From an uncultured Clostridia bacterium (GTDB lineage Bacteria > Bacillota > Clostridia > Lachnospirales > Anaerotignaceae), in assembly GCA_945868505.1 (NCBI GenBank), contig CAMBLO010000023.1, positions 1 through 39,471 on the forward strand: DNA of 39,471 nt, read 5' to 3'. Position numbers and translations under genes: made by a program. This document shows, piece after piece, positions 32,792 to 39,471 of this stretch (its first letter is position 1; each line of letters starts with the position of its first letter). The notes under the pieces were generated by a model that saw only the letters and a program-made list of their open reading frames with translations, did no database searches and was not told the origin of the DNA.

Positions 32792-32915
32792 TATTATAAA
32801 TGAAATCTCTTGAAAATGGGATGTATATTGATAAAAACTTGCTATGATTTTCATCAGATGATACAATATGTTGAGCTTAAATACATTCAAAAAACAAGAA
32901 CTGGTGGGAATAGCA

Positions 32916-33287
32916 ATGTCATTAGCGAATCGCAAACTGCATATGCTGAGAAGCAATGATGGTAAAAATCAGGAAATCTGGGTTGACTATGATGAATGGA
33001 TGCGCCCTAGAGATATTATTTCTGAAGGCAGTGAAATGCCCCATGAAGTACTGGGTTTGTTGAGAAAATGGAGTAAGGAAATTGACCTGATTAGGGAAGA
33101 CTTCGTAAGTAAATCTTCCATTGGCTATGCTTATGTTGACTTCATCTACGACAGTTCTGTATATAAACTGCAGCCTGCAGCCATTGCGGCAACCAAGGAC
33201 ATGTTCCACCATCTGGCAGAAACGATTCAGAAGGATTTGAAGCGCATTGGATGCCCCTATACCCATTATAACTGGGATTTTGATTGA
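32916..33287 (+). CDS. Hypothetical protein of the conjugative element
   Basis: This protein is about 123 residues long. The frame opens at ATG 32868, but ATG 32916 has a GGTGGGA box 6 nt upstream and starts MSLANRKLHMLRSNDGK, so it is preferred. It is a compact, soluble, mixed alpha/beta sequence with WVDYDEWMRPRDIISEG and a YTHYNWDFD end. No family is recognised. It is followed by a clear terminator. It could belong to the original element or be a second immunity-type protein of the toxin locus. Confidence 0.6.
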   Translation: MSLANRKLHMLRSNDGKNQEIWVDYDEWMRPRDIISEGSEMPHEVLGLLRKWSKEIDLIREDFVSKSSIGYAYVDFIYDSSVYKLQPAAIAATKDMFHHLAETIQKDLKRIGCPYTHYNWDFD

Positions 33288-33311
33288 TATTGTTTTTTAC
33301 CAAGAGAAAAG

Positions 33312-33335
33312 GACGCATGACTTGCGTCTTTTTTT
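33312..33335 (+). terminator. Terminator after the 32916 gene
   Basis: GACGCA (33312-33317), loop TGACT and TGCGTC (33323-33328) are followed by seven Ts. Confidence 0.8.
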
Positions 33336-33400
33336 GTTAGTAAGAAGGTTTTTATCATATGATATGTAAATGAAAACTGAGCTGACGATTTTTTAAGCAG

Positions 33401-33428
33401 GATACTGAGACTTTCAGTATCTTTTTTT
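33401..33428 (+). terminator. Second hairpin with T-run, directly before the next gene
   Basis: GATACTGA (33401-33408) and TCAGTATC (33414-33421) form a perfect 8-bp stem followed by seven Ts. The next start codon is only 16 bp after the T-run, so it may work as an attenuator in that gene's leader. Confidence 0.7.
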
Positions 33429-33443
33429 ATGGGGAGGGATAGA

Positions 33444-33656
33444 ATGATTCTATTGATCTATATGGGAACACTGCTATTCTGTTATGGCATTTATAACCTA
33501 TGCTGCTATTTTTGTATGCTGCCCACTGCATGTGCAGGTCGGAACCTGCTGAAACTACAACGGAAAAAGATACGGCTATGCAACAATGCTTTTATTGTCG
33601 GGATATCAGAAAGAATTGTTAACAAGTGGGAACTGGAATGGAAGCCATTGAGATGA
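33444..33656 (+). CDS. Small membrane protein of the mobile element
   Basis: This 70-residue protein starts at ATG 33444, 7 nt behind GGGGAGGG. It has one or two hydrophobic N-terminal segments (MILLIYMGTLLFCYGIYNL, then CCYFCML), several cysteines, and a basic C-terminal half (KLQRKKIRL). No family is recognised. It overlaps the following small HTH gene by 19 bp. Confidence 0.45.
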   Translation: MILLIYMGTLLFCYGIYNLCCYFCMLPTACAGRNLLKLQRKKIRLCNNAFIVGISERIVNKWELEWKPLR

Positions 33657-33787
33657 AAGTGCAAGGCTATAGTGGAAAGGATATCGCGGAGAAATATTGT
33701 GTGAATACCAATTATATCACGGCCTGTATATCCAGAGCGCAGAAGTATCTGAAAAAGGATGATGCTTTCCTTCGCATGATTGCATAG
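33638..33787 (+). CDS. Small helix-turn-helix protein (sigma region-4-like)
   Basis: A 49-residue frame runs from ATG 33638 to TAG 33787. It is essentially one HTH: GYSGKDIAEKYCVN, then a second helix NYITACISRAQKYLKK, similar to region-4-like or small regulatory proteins of conjugative elements. It overlaps the previous gene by 19 bp. It may instead be the 3' half of a once longer regulator. Confidence 0.5.
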   Translation: MEAIEMKVQGYSGKDIAEKYCVNTNYITACISRAQKYLKKDDAFLRMIA

Positions 33788-33821
33788 GGGAAAGGGATGA
33801 CGAAGAGAGGAGTGAGCGTCA

Positions 33822-34511
33822 ATGGTAAGATTATATACAGCTGTTGGCAGATATGAATTGAGAAAAGAAGCAAACGGCGTAAAACAACCCATCGTAACGG
33901 TGAACTTGAAGGAGGCGGCGTTGAGCATGGAGGAAATGCTGCTTTGGTCATGCTTGATATGGAATATTATGAACAAGGACGAAGCGAAGGAGGCATTCAG
34001 GGAAAAGACACTGCAGTCCGGTATTGCCCCGAATCGCTTTGAGGCTGTCCTGCAAAGATTGGAGCTTAGGCATTTGATCGTCAGCGCAGAAGGGGAAAAG
34101 GGCGATATTGCTCTTTATAAACTGCTGGCAAATCTGTATGTTGTCCCTATTAACAGCAGTTTTTCTGTAAAGGTACAGGCTTTTTTGCGGTTGTTTTTAT
34201 TTGAGCATGTCCCTTTTTCCGTGGCGAAGATTGTATTCCGTCGGGAAAAGTATACAGAGATGGAGAAGAAGGTGCTACATCTGGCAAGCCAGACCCATTT
34301 ATCTTGTGCAGAGATTCTAAAATGCATAGAGAATGATGTGACAGATGTATCTACCAGTGAAAAGGTGATAGAGGCACTTTATGACGATGATTATAGCACT
34401 TGTGATAATCTGGGCCTCTTTATGTGGTTCTATGATAATCATAGAAAGATACTGGAAGCAATTTCAACTTTATATCTCAATAGAAACGTGATCTTTGACA
34501 AATGGTATTGA
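33822..34511 (+). CDS. Hypothetical cytoplasmic protein of the mobile element, possibly winged-helix
   Basis: This 229-residue protein starts at ATG 33822 behind AGAGGAG. It is helical, with an N-terminal strand pair (LYTAVGRYELRK, KQPIVTVNLKEA) and a helix-rich core whose EAVLQRLELRHLIVSAEGEKGDIALYKL segment looks like a winged helix. No enzymatic motif and no recognised family. It is co-directional with the preceding small HTH gene, 34 bp apart. Confidence 0.6.
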   Translation: MVRLYTAVGRYELRKEANGVKQPIVTVNLKEAALSMEEMLLWSCLIWNIMNKDEAKEAFREKTLQSGIAPNRFEAVLQRLELRHLIVSAEGEKGDIALYKLLANLYVVPINSSFSVKVQAFLRLFLFEHVPFSVAKIVFRREKYTEMEKKVLHLASQTHLSCAEILKCIENDVTDVSTSEKVIEALYDDDYSTCDNLGLFMWFYDNHRKILEAISTLYLNRNVIFDKWY

Positions 34512-34607
34512 TATATTCGTTTAAAAATTCCTTATTAGCTTCAAAGCACATTTGTAGTTTGGCAACTTTGTTCATTGTAAAAAGTGTGGTTATTTTTCGA
34601 AAACTCA

Positions 34608-34636
34608 TTGTAAATTTTGTGATTACGTACTATACT
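34608..34636 (+). promoter_or_regulatory. Promoter of the DUF4143 ATPase gene
   Basis: TTGTAA (34608-34613), a 17-bp spacer and TATACT (34631-34636) lie 32 bp before the start codon in an AT-rich gap of about 150 bp. Confidence 0.6.
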
Positions 34637-34667
34637 ATATTTACATTATAAAGACGGAGGTGCGTGT

Positions 34668-35966
34668 ATGTACCGAATTGCTATTGAAAAGCTATTAAAA
34701 TGGAAACAAAGCAAACGCCGTAAGCCTTTAATTATCGAAGGTGCTCGTCAGGTTGGCAAGACTTGGCTGATGAAAGAGTTTGGCAGACAGGCGTATGCGG
34801 ATACCGTATATATCAATTTTGACTCCAATTCCAGAATGGCAGAGTTGTTTGCTTCTGACTTGGATACGGAGCGGTTGATTATGGGATTGGAACTGTATGT
34901 GGGACGTAAAATCGATCCTGATCATTCCTTGTTGATTTTTGATGAAGTGCAAGAAGTTCCAAGAGCGTTGGCATCTCTAAAGTATTTCTATGAAAATGCC
35001 CCACAGTATCATATTGTATGTGCTGGTTCTTTGCTCGGTATTGCCTTGCATCAGGGTACGTCTTTCCCTGTGGGCAAGGTTGATTTCTTAAAGCTTTATC
35101 CTCTTTCTTTCAAGGAGTTCCTGATGGCAACTGACAAGGGGCGATTTGCAGAACTTCTTGATAAGCAAGACTTCCAGATGATTACAAGCTTTAAGCAAAC
35201 ATACATTGATGCTTTGAAGCACTATTACTTTGTTGGCGGTATGCCTGAAGCTGTGCAAAGTTTTGCGGAGAATAAAGACTTTAACGAAGTTCGTGAAATT
35301 CAAAAACGAATCCTTGCTGCCTATGAACAGGATTTCTCCAAGCACGCTCCGAATGAAATCGTGCCGAGGCTCCGTATGCTGTGGAACAGTATCCCTTCAC
35401 AGCTGGCAAAGGAAAACAAGAAGTTTATCTACGGTCTTGTCCGTGAAGGTGCTCGTGCTAAGGACTATGAAACCGCAATTATGTGGCTCAGCGATTGTGG
35501 TCTTGTTCACAAGGTTAGCCGTGTCAATGCTGCAGGCATTCCATTGAGAGCGTATGAAGATATGAAAGCCTTTAAGCTGTTTGTAGTAGATGTTGGCCTT
35601 CTTGGCTGCATGGTCGGACTTCGTCAGCGTACTTTGCTTGATGGCAATGACCTTTTTGTTGAGTTCAAGGGTGCTCTTACAGAACAGTATGTTTGTCAGC
35701 AGCTAAAAACTATCGAGGATTTGGATGTTTATTACTACACCAATGACAGAGGCTCCTGCGAGGTTGACTTTGTTGTTGATACGGGCGAGTTGATCGTTCC
35801 CGTTGAAGTAAAGGCAGAAGTAAATCTCAGAGCAAAGAGCCTAAAGACTTATCAAGGAAAATTCTCTCCTGAAGTTTCTGTTCGCACATCTATGTCCGAC
35901 TACAAAAAAGAAGAATGGCTCGTTAATCTGCCGCTATATGCGATAGATCAGATTGCCAAAATATAA
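34668..35966 (+). CDS. AAA_14 ATPase with DUF4143 C-terminal domain
   Basis: This 432-residue protein starts at ATG 34668 behind GGAGG. Walker A is GARQVGKT (25-32) and Walker B LLIFDEVQEV (about 88-97), followed by CAGSLLGIAL, the sensor-1 region of this family. The C-terminal DUF4143 region has VDVGLLGCMVGL, EFKGALTEQYV and EVDFVVDTGELIVPVEVKA, a PD-(D/E)xK nuclease-like D-x(n)-E-x-K arrangement typical of the family. These ATPases are common in anaerobes, often in accessory DNA, with unknown role. The gene has its own promoter and appears intact. Confidence 0.92.
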   Translation: MYRIAIEKLLKWKQSKRRKPLIIEGARQVGKTWLMKEFGRQAYADTVYINFDSNSRMAELFASDLDTERLIMGLELYVGRKIDPDHSLLIFDEVQEVPRALASLKYFYENAPQYHIVCAGSLLGIALHQGTSFPVGKVDFLKLYPLSFKEFLMATDKGRFAELLDKQDFQMITSFKQTYIDALKHYYFVGGMPEAVQSFAENKDFNEVREIQKRILAAYEQDFSKHAPNEIVPRLRMLWNSIPSQLAKENKKFIYGLVREGARAKDYETAIMWLSDCGLVHKVSRVNAAGIPLRAYEDMKAFKLFVVDVGLLGCMVGLRQRTLLDGNDLFVEFKGALTEQYVCQQLKTIEDLDVYYYTNDRGSCEVDFVVDTGELIVPVEVKAEVNLRAKSLKTYQGKFSPEVSVRTSMSDYKKEEWLVNLPLYAIDQIAKI

Positions 35967-36116
35967 GCGGAGGTAGTGTTTTGAAACAAGAATCCTCTTG
36001 CTTTAGTTATAGAGAGTGTCATTTAGAATTGACAATCCTTTGCTATTATGCTACTCTTACCATGTAAGAAGATTGATTTTTGCTGAAGCATTGCGTTCAG
36101 TATGTTGTTTAAGGAT
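35967..36116 (+). promoter_or_regulatory. Gap upstream of ssb with a sigma-A-like promoter
   Basis: TTGACA (36029-36034) is followed by a 17-bp spacer ending TGC and TACTCT (36052-36057), an extended -10 arrangement with a perfect -35. A 29-codon frame (TTG near 35980 behind GGAGG, stop near 36067) overlaps it but has no recognisable content and is probably a remnant. Transcription would run into the hairpin at 36121. Confidence 0.45.
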
Positions 36117-36120
36117 AAAG

Positions 36121-36172
36121 AAGCGTTTTTGTTATTTGCGTCTAAAGGACGCAGTGCAAAAGCGCTTTTTTT
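36121..36172 (+). terminator. Double hairpin with T-run in the ssb leader
   Basis: An inner stem TGCGTC/GACGCA is enclosed by an outer stem AAGCGTTTTTG (36121-36131) with CAAAAGCGCTT (36157-36167), followed by a T-run to 36172. It is 50 bp before the ssb start and could terminate or attenuate transcription into it. Confidence 0.65.
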
Positions 36173-36221
36173 AATTTTATTAAATTTTTTATGCCCTATG
36201 GGGCGGAAAGGAGAATGTAGT

Positions 36222-36464
36222 ATGATTCATATTACTACGGTAGGCGGTGTCACGGCAGATATTGAGTTGAAGGAAAGCACCAACGGTGCGGCGTATCTTT
36301 CCTTTGATCTGGCAGTGACAAAGGGCTATGGCGCCAATAAGCACACTGTTTATTTGCAGGTGTGGGCATTTGGCACTATTGCAGAACGAATTGTGGCGGC
36401 GAATGTCAGAAAAGGAAGCCAGCTTATGATTTCCGGTGATTTACCAATAATCGTAATATCCTGA
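36222..36464 (+). CDS. ssb: Single-stranded DNA-binding protein, 3'-truncated
   Basis: The frame has 80 residues from ATG 36222 behind AAAGGAG; a longer upstream frame lacks a box. It carries the start of an SSB OB-fold: AYLSFDLAVTKGYG, TVYLQVWAFGTIAERI and RKGSQLMISGDL. It then leaves the family after GDL and stops a few codons later. SSB proteins of such elements are usually well over 100 residues, so the last strand and the acidic tail are gone. The downstream sequence belongs to a metallopeptidase gene in another frame. Confidence 0.8.
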   Translation: MIHITTVGGVTADIELKESTNGAAYLSFDLAVTKGYGANKHTVYLQVWAFGTIAERIVAANVRKGSQLMISGDLPIIVIS

Positions 36465-36575
36465 TTAACACAGGAAACTACATCACACAAAGCCTGCCTT
36501 ACAGGAGTTTAAAGGCAGAGAGTATTTTGGGCTTTGTGGGACATGAAATCGGACACATGCTTTACCCCGGAGCCG
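36446..36575 (+). pseudogene. Internal fragment of a HExxH metallopeptidase gene of the conjugative element
   Basis: Between ssb and pcfJ, a third frame reads NNRNILINTGNYITQS, then ILGFVGHEIGHMLYPG with a zinc-binding HEIGH at 36542-36556. This resembles the putative VWA-linked metallopeptidases next to ssb/pcfJ genes in Clostridia conjugative elements. No start, no N-terminal domain and no C-terminal domain remain: both ends are cut by deletions. Confidence 0.6.
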
Positions 36576-36609
36576 ATATATCTATTATCAGTATAGCAGG
36601 CGAAAATAT

Positions 36610-37989
36610 ATGGATGGCTATTGTACCCATTGTGAGCAGGAGGTTAAGGTCAGTGGCGTAAGGCACCGTTCGGAAGGCTTTTGTCCGAATTGCGGCGTAA
36701 AAGTCACCTTCCTTGCGGAAAGCAGAGCAAAGCATGTACAGGACTGGGGTGTTGTCGCATATTTTCAGAAAACACCTGATGGCTTTGTAATCCGACATTT
36801 CTCTGTAACAAAGAGATATGGTCAGGATTATAGACATCCCGAACTTTTTATTTTTGAATTGAAACGGGATTTCTTTGACGGTAATGAATTTGATTTCTAT
36901 GAATGGAGGGCATTTCGTTCGTCCGGAAAGATCAGATGGTGTGATGGATGGATAAAATATTATCCCGACGATGCCATGATTTATACCAAAAATCTGGTTA
37001 AAGCATTGAAAGGGACAAGATATCAGTATTGCGCACTGAAGGAATATGCTTTGAATGATAAAGAGCTGGGTGTAAGACCCTATAACTATCTGTATGAATA
37101 CAGGAGAAAGCCTTACATCGAATATCTTGTAAAGCTAGGATTATATCGATTGGTGTATGAGTTATGCCATACGCAGTACTGCACGAATTTTTTGAATAGC
37201 GGAGGGGATTCTATCCCGACCATACTTGGTGTACCAAAACAGTATATCCACGTCGTACAGGAACTGGATATGAGTTTAAACCAGCTTTCTATCTATAAAA
37301 AACTGATTGCAATGGATATTCGGATGAATGGGGAAGAATTCCTACGGTTCTATCACAGATATTATGATCAAACAAATACCATCTTCAAAATAATGAGATA
37401 TACAACGCTGCATAAGGCGGAGCGGTATTGTGAGAAGTTTGTTGATGACAGACAGGACTATAAAAATATCCTGCATACATGGAAAGACTACATTGATTTT
37501 TGTGAAGAATTGGGATACGACCTGCGGAACAGTTTTGTTCTGTTCCCCAAAAAATTGCAGGATTCCCATGATGAGGCGGCAAAAGAGGTGACAAGACGGC
37601 GGGAAAAAGCAAAAAAAGACCAGATTCGCAAAGAAGAAAGGCAGGCAAAAAAATTGCTGCAAGGATATCAGAAATTATACCCATGGTCGGAAGGTGAGTT
37701 TTGTGTTGTCGTTCCAAAGGATCTCTTTGAAATCAAGGAGGAAGGACATGCCTTGCATCATTGTGTTGGTACCTATACATCGAGGGTTGCAAATGAGCAG
37801 AGTATTATCCTTTTTGTTCGTCGAAATGAGCAGATGGAGAAACCCTTCTACACAATGGAGGTACAAAAAGGGAAAATCATACAGTGCAGAGGATACAGTA
37901 ACCACAATATGACAGAAGAAGTAAAAGCCTTCGTTGAACAATATACGAAAAAGGTACTGAATAAAATTTGGATGAAGGAAGCTGTATAA
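36610..37989 (+). CDS. pcfJ: PcfJ-like conjugative-element protein, 5'-truncated
   Basis: The frame has 459 residues from ATG 36610, with no ribosome box. Family-like sequence already precedes this ATG in the same frame from about 36571 (…YYQYSRRKY), so the true N-terminus has been removed. It starts with a zinc ribbon (CTHC near residue 5, CPNC near 25). The C-terminal PcfJ domain is intact: EFCVVVPKDLFEIKEEGHAL, HHCVGTYTSRVANEQSIILF and MEVQKGKIIQCRGYSN. PcfJ occurs in pCF10-like and Tn1549-like elements; its role is not settled. Confidence 0.8.
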   Translation: MDGYCTHCEQEVKVSGVRHRSEGFCPNCGVKVTFLAESRAKHVQDWGVVAYFQKTPDGFVIRHFSVTKRYGQDYRHPELFIFELKRDFFDGNEFDFYEWRAFRSSGKIRWCDGWIKYYPDDAMIYTKNLVKALKGTRYQYCALKEYALNDKELGVRPYNYLYEYRRKPYIEYLVKLGLYRLVYELCHTQYCTNFLNSGGDSIPTILGVPKQYIHVVQELDMSLNQLSIYKKLIAMDIRMNGEEFLRFYHRYYDQTNTIFKIMRYTTLHKAERYCEKFVDDRQDYKNILHTWKDYIDFCEELGYDLRNSFVLFPKKLQDSHDEAAKEVTRRREKAKKDQIRKEERQAKKLLQGYQKLYPWSEGEFCVVVPKDLFEIKEEGHALHHCVGTYTSRVANEQSIILFVRRNEQMEKPFYTMEVQKGKIIQCRGYSNHNMTEEVKAFVEQYTKKVLNKIWMKEAV

Positions 37990-38006
37990 AAGGATGTGAA
38001 ATTACG

Positions 38007-38550
38007 ATGAATGAAAATAGTCAGAGAAATCACTCCCAGGAATATCTAAGAAAACTGCGGGAGCAGTATGAGTATTATAAAGCCAGATATGAAAAGGCCC
38101 GTGCCCAAAACATCAATGAATTCTCGCGGTTCTTTCCTGCGTTTCAGGAAATAGAGCATAGATATGTTATCCTTGCTTTGGGTTTGGAGTTTTTTGAGAT
38201 AGTCGGGGAATACCTGCATCGTGAAAATGCCCCAAATTTGATCGAAGGCTTCTTGAACTTGATTGCAAAGGAAATGTTTTTTTGGTACCGTTATAATCAA
38301 TGAAAATGGGAAGAAGGAATATATCTGGCAAAGGGTAACGATTAAAAAAGATGATACAGGCGCGAAAGAAGCACTTGCTCTGGCTCAGGAAGCAATGAAA
38401 CGGTACAGAGAGATAGATTTTGAATGCTCGGATAGAGAACAACTGGAGCTTGAGCTTCAGGAAATCGTATATCATACGATCATCTGGAATTTAATCTCCA
38501 GAGAGGTCATTGTGCCGCTAAACCGCACCCGAAAGAAAAAGAAGGTCTGA
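38007..38550 (+). pseudogene. Hypothetical PcfJ-adjacent gene with a T-tract frameshift
   Basis: The first frame from ATG 38007 (98 residues, helical, QEYLRKLREQYEYYKARYEK) stops just after a run of seven Ts (38277-38283). The next frame continues smoothly as FGTVIINENGKKEYIWQRV to 38550. Removing one T joins them to a protein of about 180 residues: helical N-half, beta hairpin, and a helical acidic C-half ending RTRKKKKV. The second frame has no start codon with a ribosome site. Either a slippage mutation or a sequence error. Family not recognised. Confidence 0.6.
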
Positions 38551-38640
38551 CAGAATGGAATGCTAAGGTGATTTATGGAATGAACTATAAGTTGTTGTAT
38601 ATTTTGACGAAGAAATAGTGCGGCAAAATGATTTAAAATT

Positions 38641-38708
38641 TTGTGCAATATGTATATAGATTTGTATAATATATATTTAAACGGAAATTTGTATACTTTT
38701 TATACAAA
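38641..38708 (+). promoter_or_regulatory. Promoter with downstream palindromic operator-like site
   Basis: TTGTGC (38641-38646), an 18-bp spacer and TATAAT (38665-38670) are followed by a perfect inverted repeat TTTGTATA-CTTTT-TATACAAA (38688-38708) about where transcription would begin. The half-site ATTTGTATA also occurs at 38660, overlapping the -10. A repressor site is likely, but not proven. Confidence 0.5.
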
Positions 38709-38798
38709 CCAGCTTTTTTGATATTTACAGAAGGAAAGAGAAATGATACCATGATACAAACCATGGTTATGATTACCAAAAGAAAGAAGGTGAGAAAG

Positions 38799-39035
38799 AT
38801 GTTTAACCCTAATAATATTTATAGAACAGAAGATGGAGGATATGCCTGTGACCATTTCTGTTCTTCAAAAAGTAGAGCGGAAGAAATTTCTGTGAGCTTT
38901 CGGCCGAGCCTTAAGGAAATAGATTTTAGGGTAGAATTACTCAGCTATGGTTCGAAATTAATTTTGAGTGTGCCGGACAAGGAATTGTTGGAAAAACTGA
39001 TTCCTTTAGTGAATCGAGCGATTGAAAACATGTGA
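38799..39035 (+). CDS. Small hypothetical protein at the right end of the mobile region
   Basis: This 78-residue protein starts at ATG 38799, 6 nt behind AAGGTGA; the frame extends upstream to ATG 38751 without a good box. It is a compact alpha/beta sequence (FNPNNIYRTEDGGYACDHF..., SYGSKLILSVPDKELLEKL). No family is recognised. It has its own promoter with an operator-like palindrome and ends 9 bp before a strong hairpin. Confidence 0.55.
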   Translation: MFNPNNIYRTEDGGYACDHFCSSKSRAEEISVSFRPSLKEIDFRVELLSYGSKLILSVPDKELLEKLIPLVNRAIENM

Positions 39036-39044
39036 TAAATAAGT

Positions 39045-39088
39045 CCCCGCCTGCCGTCAAGGCTTTCGTCTTGGCAACAGGCGGGGAT
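39045..39088. terminator. Strong GC-rich hairpin between convergent genes
   Basis: TCCCCGCCTG (39045-39054) pairs perfectly with CAGGCGGGGA (39079-39088), with a partly paired inner TGCC...GGCA. T-rich but broken tails flank it on both strands, as expected for a bidirectional terminator between the plus-strand gene ending 39035 and the minus-strand gene ending 39133. Confidence 0.75.
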
Positions 39089-39132
39089 TTCTATTTGTTG
39101 ATTTGCTTCTATACTATTATATGTTATATGCC

Positions 39133-39471
39133 TCAGACAAATTCTACAACCCAGAAGCCAAGACTCAGATAATTGGCGGCGGCTGGGTCATGGGAGAGAG
39201 AAATATAATCACTGTTCAATGTATAGCTATAATTGATCAGGTTGCTATAGTTATTTGTCAGCCGTTCGGAAAAAACAACGGTTTTTCCGATATTCACCGG
39301 CTGGATTGACACAGTTCCCGAATTTTGCGGGCTGGTAGTGGTGGTATAGATCACTCGTTGGATGGAGCGGATAACGGAGCCGCCGCTTTGCAGCATAGAG
39401 ACTAAGGACTGCCCGCTGGGGGGAGTGCCGATTTTAGAAGAAATGCTGTCGATGCCGCTTTGGGCGGTATC
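39133..39471 (-). CDS. C-terminal part of a phage tail-fibre-like protein (5' partial, runs off the right edge)
   Basis: On the minus strand a frame is open from the right edge to TGA at 39133-39135, giving 112 residues. It has SMLQSGGSVIRSIQRVIY followed by alternating Thr/Ser-rich strands and ends LGFWVVEFV. The IxSIQRG-type segment followed by beta strands and a terminal W-x-V-(I/V)-E-F is usual for tips of tail fibres and related structural proteins of Clostridia phages and tail-like particles. It is GC-richer than the mobile region. It may belong to a prophage or to a fibre of the injection system; only the end is visible. Confidence 0.6.
   Translation of the reverse strand, partial: DTAQSGIDSISSKIGTPPSGQSLVSMLQSGGSVIRSIQRVIYTTTTSPQNSGTVSIQPVNIGKTVVFSERLTNNYSNLINYSYTLNSDYISLSHDPAAANYLSLGFWVVEFV

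Larger units (their letters stand above)
25730..39035. mobile_element. Degraded Tn1549-like integrative conjugative element with inserted cassettes
   Basis: Pilin-, TrbL-, Cna_B-, ssb-, metallopeptidase- and PcfJ-like genes in one direction are typical of Clostridia conjugative elements. Relaxase, VirD4-type coupling protein, VirB4 and NlpC/P60 hydrolase are missing, and several genes are cut or frameshifted (see individual entries). It could not transfer by itself. The left border is probably at or near the serine recombinase, and the right border before the minus-strand tail-fibre-like gene. Exact ends were not found. Confidence 0.7.

Noticed and set aside
1..39471. CRISPR arrays, tRNA or rRNA genes
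   Set aside because: No regularly spaced 25-40 bp repeats and no cloverleaf or rRNA-like conserved segments were noticed.

Overview
The window looks like a low-to-mid GC Bacillota chromosome, most likely a Clostridia / Lachnospiraceae-type gut anaerobe. The reasons are strong AGGAGG ribosome binding sites, tightly packed co-directional operons, Spo/Rsb-type regulators, PcfJ and Tn1549-like conjugation genes, and GTG/TTG starts. No rRNA, tRNA or CRISPR array was seen. Taxonomy is inferred from gene content only.

Region 1 (1-13607) is the baseplate half of an extracellular contractile injection system (eCIS, Afp/PVC/MAC-like). It runs from the end of a repeat-bearing protein through a 964-residue glutamine-rich coiled-coil protein (tape-measure or cargo candidate), two CIS-tube/Afp7-like proteins, a spike split into a gpD/gp27-like hub and a gpV/gp5-like OB-fold/beta-helix protein, gp25, two baseplate-J wedge proteins and a tail-protein-I-like subunit. 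Sheath, tube and cap are not in the window and are presumably upstream. No PAAR tip protein is visible.

Region 2 (13607-24173) carries the accessory and control genes of the same locus. A STAS anti-anti-sigma protein has its own extended -10 promoter and a terminator. It is followed by a GH3-family adenylating enzyme, a MATE transporter fused to a degenerate RsbW-like ATPase domain, a membrane SpoIIE/RsbU-like phosphatase, an RsbW-like kinase, two tandem DUF4157 (eCIS core) proteins with HExxH motifs, and the eCIS AAA+ ATPase. This is a complete partner-switch (phosphatase, antagonist, kinase) with no sigma factor in the window. The DUF4157 pair arose by a 1255-bp tandem duplication whose junction is still readable. 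A long hairpin terminator at 24114-24173 closes the locus.

Region 3 (24210-39035) is a mobile, heavily eroded area: a large serine recombinase followed by remnants of a Tn1549-like conjugative element. It contains a VirB2/TrbC-like pilin with a frameshift, a TrbL/VirB6-like channel cut at its 3' end, Cna_B (SpaA-like) repeats lacking their N-terminus, ssb, a metallopeptidase fragment, and a 5'-truncated PcfJ. Relaxase, coupling protein and VirB4 are absent. Inserted or grafted in it are a MntA-HepT toxin-antitoxin cassette with its own promoter and terminator, a toxin-like glycine-zipper C-terminus fused to the Cna_B repeats with a candidate immunity gene behind it, and a DUF4143 AAA ATPase with its own promoter. 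At least three deletion junctions and two single-base frameshifts can be read directly.

Region 4 (39133-39471, minus strand) is the C-terminal end of a protein resembling phage tail-fibre tips, running off the right edge. It faces the mobile region across a strong hairpin.
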